DNA of 33,689 nucleotides from Parabacteroides sp. (GTDB taxonomy: Bacteria; Bacteroidota; Bacteroidia; Bacteroidales; Tannerellaceae): NCBI GenBank assembly GCA_028689545.1, contig JAQVCX010000030.1, positions 1 through 33,689 of the forward strand, read 5' to 3'. Position numbers and translations under genes: made by a program. Shown here piece by piece: positions 30,233-33,689 of the stretch. Every line of letters begins with the position of its first letter. The first letter of the stretch is position 1. The notes beneath the pieces were generated by a model, which saw nothing but the letters and a program-made list of their open reading frames with translations, searched no databases and was not told where the DNA came from.

Positions 30233-31513
30233 TTACCAAGCGAAGATAGGATATTCCTTCATGATACCGTTCACCTTCTCGCGAACGGCGCTGATTGTCT
30301 TCTCGCATTCGGGAGCGGTCAGCACGGTGTCCATCAGCTCTACGATCTCGGCCATTAGCGGCTCTTTAGCGCCACGGGTCGTGATAGCGGGCGTACCCAC
30401 ACGGATGCCGGAGGTCTGGAAGGGCGAGCGGCTGTCGAACGGAACCATGTTCTTATTCACCGTGATGTCGGCGGCTACCAAGGCTTTCTCGGCTACCTTA
30501 CCGGTCAGGTCGGGGAACTTCGTACGCAGGTCGATCAGCATACTATGATTGTCCGTACCGCCGGAGATGATCTTGTACCCTTTGTCGGTGAAGGCTGCGG
30601 CCATAGCGGCGGCATTCGCTTTCACTTGTGCTTGGTACGTCTTGTATTCCGGCTCCAACGCCTCTCCGAAGGCTACGGCCTTGGCGGCGATCACATGCTC
30701 CAGCGGACCACCTTGGATACCCGGGAATACGGCGGAGTCTAGCAACTGAGACATCTTCTTGATCTCGCCTTTCGGTGTCTTCTTGCCCCAAGGATTCTCG
30801 AAATCCTTGCCCAGCAGGATGATACCGCCACGAGGACCGCGGAGGGTCTTATGCGTCGTAGAGGTTACGATGTGGGCGTACTCCAACGGGTTGTTCAGCA
30901 ATCCGGCGGCGATCAGGCCTGCCGGGTGAGCCATGTCGATCATCAACAGGGCGCCTACCTTGTCGGCTATCTCGCGCATGCGTTTGTAATCCCACTCGCG
31001 GGAATAAGCGGAACCACCGCCAATGATCAATTTCGGTTTCTCACGAAGGGCTACTTCCTCCATCTGGTCGTAGTCCACCCGTCCGGTATCTTCCTTCACA
31101 TTATATTCGGTAGCGTGATATAGAACGCCTGAGCTATTTACTGGAGAACCGTGGGACAGGTGCCCGCCATGCGACAGGTTCAACCCGAGGAACGTGTCGC
31201 CCGGATTCAATACGGCGAAGAATACGGCGGCGTTTGCCTGCGCCCCTGAGTGAGGCTGCACGTTGGCCCATTCGGCGTTGAATAGCTGTTTCAACCGTTC
31301 GATAGCGATCGTCTCGCTTTGGTCTACTACCTCGCACCCACCATAATAACGCTTCCCGGGATAGCCCTCGGCGTATTTGTTGGTCAGACAGCTTCCCATG
31401 GCCTGCATGACCTGGTCGCTGACAAAGTTCTCGGAAGCGATCAACTCAATGCCTTTCAGTTGGCGTTGGTGTTCCTTCTCGATAATGTCAAAAATGATGT
31501 TGTCTCTTTTCAT
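30233..31513 (-). CDS. glyA: Serine hydroxymethyltransferase
   Basis: A 426-residue PLP enzyme that converts serine and tetrahydrofolate to glycine and 5,10-methylene-tetrahydrofolate, the main one-carbon entry. The family signature is continuous: [56 protein letters not shown], and the PLP-binding Lys in [16 protein letters not shown] (about 222). [20 protein letters not shown] and the C-terminal [13 protein letters not shown] are present. Length is normal for the family. It reads as an intact housekeeping gene, with its own upstream promoter element at 31569-31576. Confidence 0.97.
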   Translation of the reverse strand: MKRDNIIFDIIEKEHQRQLKGIELIASENFVSDQVMQAMGSCLTNKYAEGYPGKRYYGGCEVVDQSETIAIERLKQLFNAEWANVQPHSGAQANAAVFFAVLNPGDTFLGLNLSHGGHLSHGSPVNSSGVLYHATEYNVKEDTGRVDYDQMEEVALREKPKLIIGGGSAYSREWDYKRMREIADKVGALLMIDMAHPAGLIAAGLLNNPLEYAHIVTSTTHKTLRGPRGGIILLGKDFENPWGKKTPKGEIKKMSQLLDSAVFPGIQGGPLEHVIAAKAVAFGEALEPEYKTYQAQVKANAAAMAAAFTDKGYKIISGGTDNHSMLIDLRTKFPDLTGKVAEKALVAADITVNKNMVPFDSRSPFQTSGIRVGTPAITTRGAKEPLMAEIVELMDTVLTAPECEKTISAVREKVNGIMKEYPIFAW

Positions 31514-31568
31514 TACCTATTAAATTGGTTATTGCGATGATCTGTTCCTCATAGAGGAGGAATCCTCG

Positions 31569-31576
31569 CGAATGTA
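31569..31576 (-). promoter_or_regulatory. -7 element of the glyA promoter
   Basis: On the minus strand this reads TACATTCG, one base from TAnnTTTG, about 56 bases before the glyA ATG, inside an AT-rich intergenic region. Confidence 0.45.
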
Positions 31577-31645
31577 CTATATTATTTTAATACTATTTTA
31601 AAAGATTTCGTTTAATTGTTACAGATGCGCCCGAAACGGCTCCGC

Positions 31646-32293
31646 TTACCATTTGGTGAGGGTCACGTTTCTAAATTGCACGTCTTTCCCCTCGCTCTGC
31701 AAACCGACGTAGCCTTCTTTCACTTGATTGGTTCCCGTGTTCTGGTAAACGCCGTTGATATACACGGTGATAACGCCGTTTTTTACGAACACATTCGCCT
31801 CGTTCCACTCGCCAGCCGGTTTCTCGCTGCTGGTATTCGTCTTCTTTACCACCGGGAAAGCGGGACGGGGCTCGCCCGGACGGCTCTGGAACTCGACGAG
31901 ATCCGATCCGCCCAGTAGCACGAAGTCGCCGGCGTCACCCGCGTGCAGCTGGCATTCGACACCGTTCGGGAACGGGTTCTTGGGATCGGCTATCAATAGG
32001 AAGATACCGCTGTTAGACTCTCCATTGGGCCAGCGCCATTCCACGTGCAATTTGTAGTCGCCGTATTTCTCCTTGGTGTACATATAACCGATAGGATTGC
32101 CCTTGATGTGAATTACGCCGTCTGCTACGGAAAATACTTGCTCCGCGGGGACGGAGTTCTTGTCTACTACGAAATTCCAGTTCGACAGGTCTTTCCCGTT
32201 GAACAGTTTCTCGGTCTTCTGCGCGTTCGCCCCACTGGAGAAAGAAAAGAGGGAGGCGGCTAATATAGCCAAAGATAGCATTCTTTTTTTCAT
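31646..32293 (-). CDS. DUF1080 (3-keto-disaccharide hydrolase-like) secreted protein
   Basis: A 215-residue protein with a signal peptide (MKKRMLSLAILAASLFSFSS, likely cleavage after ANA at 24) and one concanavalin-like DUF1080 domain: KLFNGKDLSNWNFV, VFSVADGVIHIKGNPIGYM, WRWPNGESNSGIFLL, ECQLHAGDAGDF and YVGLQSEGKDVQFRNV are the usual blocks. Some relatives hydrolyse 3-keto-disaccharides or bind glycans; the exact activity here is unknown. No lipobox is seen, so it is probably periplasmic. It begins 23 bases after ettA and may be cotranscribed with it. Confidence 0.88.
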   Translation of the reverse strand: MKKRMLSLAILAASLFSFSSGANAQKTEKLFNGKDLSNWNFVVDKNSVPAEQVFSVADGVIHIKGNPIGYMYTKEKYGDYKLHVEWRWPNGESNSGIFLLIADPKNPFPNGVECQLHAGDAGDFVLLGGSDLVEFQSRPGEPRPAFPVVKKTNTSSEKPAGEWNEANVFVKNGVITVYINGVYQNTGTNQVKEGYVGLQSEGKDVQFRNVTLTKW

Positions 32294-32316
32294 GATGATA
32301 AACTTTTATAGTATGA

Positions 32317-33689
32317 TTAATCAACGATTAGCTTGCGATAGTGTACCCGTTTCGGCTCGGTGTCGCCCAAGGTCTTACGTTTGTATTCCTCGTACTCGGA
32401 ATAGGTGCCCTCGTAGAAGACCACGTTCGAATCGCCCTCGAACGATAGGATATGCGTACAGATACGGTCTAGGAACCAACGGTCGTGAGAGACGACGACG
32501 GCACAACCGGCGAAGTTCTCCAGTCCCTCCTCCAAGGCACGTAGCGTGTTTACGTCGATATCGTTGGTCGGCTCATCGAGCAGCAATACGTTGGCATCGG
32601 CTTTCAGCGTCAGCGCCAGATGCAGGCGGTTACGCTCTCCACCGGACAATACGCCGCATAGCTTCTCTTGATCCGCCCCGGCGAAATTGAATTTAGAGAG
32701 GTAAGCCCGCGCGTTCACCTCCTTGCCGCCCATGCGGATAAATTCCTGTCCGCCGGATACAACTTGGTAAACGGTCTTTTTCGGGTCTATATCCTTGTGG
32801 GTCTGGTCGGCGTAACCTACTTGTACGGTCTCGCCCACCTCGAAGGTTCCCTTGTCGATGCTTTCCATGCCCATGATCATCTTGAATAAGGTAGTCTTAC
32901 CGGCGCCGTTCGGTCCGATGACTCCCACGATACCGTTGGGGGGAAGCATGAAGTTTAAGTCGTCGAACAGCAATTTATCGCCGAATGCCTTCGCCACCTG
33001 CTTCGCCTCGATCACCTTGTTTCCTAGGCGGGGACCGTTCGGGATGAAGATCTCCAGCTTGGCCTCGCGTTCCTTCTGGTCCTCGTTCAAGAGAGCCTCG
33101 TACGAGTTCAGACGGGCCTTGCCCTTGGCTTGGCGGGCTTTCGGTGCCATATTGATCCATTCCAGCTCGCGCTCCAAGGTCTTACGGCGCTTGCTTACTT
33201 GCTTTTCTTCTTGGGCCATACGCTTCGTCTTCTGGTCTAGCCAAGAGGAGTAATTGCCCTTCCAGGGGATGCCCTCGCCACGATCCAGCTCAAGGATCCA
33301 TCCGGCTACATGGTCTAGGAAGTAACGGTCGTGCGTGATGCAGATAACGGTACCCGCGTATTGTTGCAGGTGTTGCTCCAGCCAGTCGATCGACTCGGCG
33401 TCCAGGTGGTTGGTAGGCTCATCCAGCAGCAATACGTCCGGTTGCTGGAGTAGCAATCGGCAAAGGGCTACCCGGCGACGCTCGCCTCCGGACAACGTAT
33501 CCACCACCTGATCCTCGGGCGGGCAACGCAAAGCGTCCACGGCACGTTCCAGCCGGCTATCCTGGTTCCACGCGTCCGTAGCGTCGATCTTGTCCTGCAA
33601 CTCCGCCTGGCGGTTGATCAGAGCGTCCATCTTATCCGGGTCTTCCAGCACCTCCGGATCGCCGAACTTCTCGTTCACCTCCTCATATT
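32317..33689 (-). CDS. ettA: EttA-type ABC-F translation factor (partial, N-terminus beyond window)
   Basis: The frame is open to the right edge (YEEVNEKFGDPEVL at the edge), so the first about 100 residues, including the first P-loop, are missing. What remains has the first ABC signature LSGGERRRVALCRLLLQQPD with Walker B VLLLDEPTNHLD, the linker with KRMAQEEKQVSKRRKTLERE, the second P-loop GPNGAGKTTLFKM, the second signature LSGGERNRLHLALTL and LLLDEPTNDIDV. The C-terminus SEYEEYKRKTLGDTEPKRVHYRKL is typical of EttA. It binds the ribosomal E site and gates translation according to ATP. Housekeeping gene. Confidence 0.95.
   Translation of the reverse strand, partial: YEEVNEKFGDPEVLEDPDKMDALINRQAELQDKIDATDAWNQDSRLERAVDALRCPPEDQVVDTLSGGERRRVALCRLLLQQPDVLLLDEPTNHLDAESIDWLEQHLQQYAGTVICITHDRYFLDHVAGWILELDRGEGIPWKGNYSSWLDQKTKRMAQEEKQVSKRRKTLERELEWINMAPKARQAKGKARLNSYEALLNEDQKEREAKLEIFIPNGPRLGNKVIEAKQVAKAFGDKLLFDDLNFMLPPNGIVGVIGPNGAGKTTLFKMIMGMESIDKGTFEVGETVQVGYADQTHKDIDPKKTVYQVVSGGQEFIRMGGKEVNARAYLSKFNFAGADQEKLCGVLSGGERNRLHLALTLKADANVLLLDEPTNDIDVNTLRALEEGLENFAGCAVVVSHDRWFLDRICTHILSFEGDSNVVFYEGTYSEYEEYKRKTLGDTEPKRVHYRKLIVD

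Overview
The window looks like chromosomal DNA of a Bacteroidales bacterium, most likely Parabacteroides or a close relative. The signs are promoters of the Bacteroidetes type (TTTG, about 20 bases, TAnnTTTG), many SusD-world-style lipoprotein glycosidases (GH51, GH20, DUF1080), DUF4248 and HU-like genes beside a surface-polysaccharide locus, and a GNAT-nitrilase fusion. The genus is an inference; no rRNA or tRNA gene was seen.

Layout. 1-2740: two acyltransferase-3 membrane proteins (the first cut by the window edge, the second with its natural start separated from the body by a frameshift in an A7 tract) and a DUF1016 fragment. 2735-5230: a compact accessory cassette with a holin-like small ORF, an endolysin-like glucosaminidase without signal peptide, a DUF4248 protein, an HU-like protein and three tiny membrane proteins, two of them tandem duplicates. 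5233-8778: a translationally coupled replication operon (small helix-turn-helix protein, DnaB-type helicase, DnaG-type primase) preceded by six iteron-like repeats, an inverted repeat and an AT-rich stretch. Together 2.7-9.0 kb resemble a reduced phage- or plasmid-derived element, but no integrase or structural gene is present.

9524-11014 is a lone AT-rich lipoprotein related to polysaccharide deacetylases. 11131-23285 is one long leftward operon for a Wzy-type exopolysaccharide or capsule. Its order of transcription is: single-domain response regulator, initiating sugar transferase with a receiver-like N-terminus, half-length TolC-like protein, Wzz with degenerate tyrosine-kinase domain, Wzy, membrane GT2, GT4, hexapeptide acetyltransferase, TuaH-like GT, a 44-residue ORF, and two GT2 enzymes. 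No Wzx flippase and no Wza exporter are visible in it.

From 23468 rightward the content is housekeeping and glycan use: GH51 arabinofuranosidase, GNAT-nitrilase fusion, GH20 hexosaminidase, glyA, a DUF1080 protein and ettA (cut by the right edge).

The least explained signals are non-coding. Short palindromes (AACAC-N4-GTGTT) are set at exactly 22-base intervals in two separate convergent intergenic regions (5138-5217, four units; 27564-27687, six units). The first array also folds as one 36-base-pair hairpin in which five of six departures from symmetry are G-U pairs. Other signals are a five-fold decamer G-rich array (4461-4510), the iteron cluster (8829-8924), and a 35-base sequence repeated exactly at 3922 and 30192.
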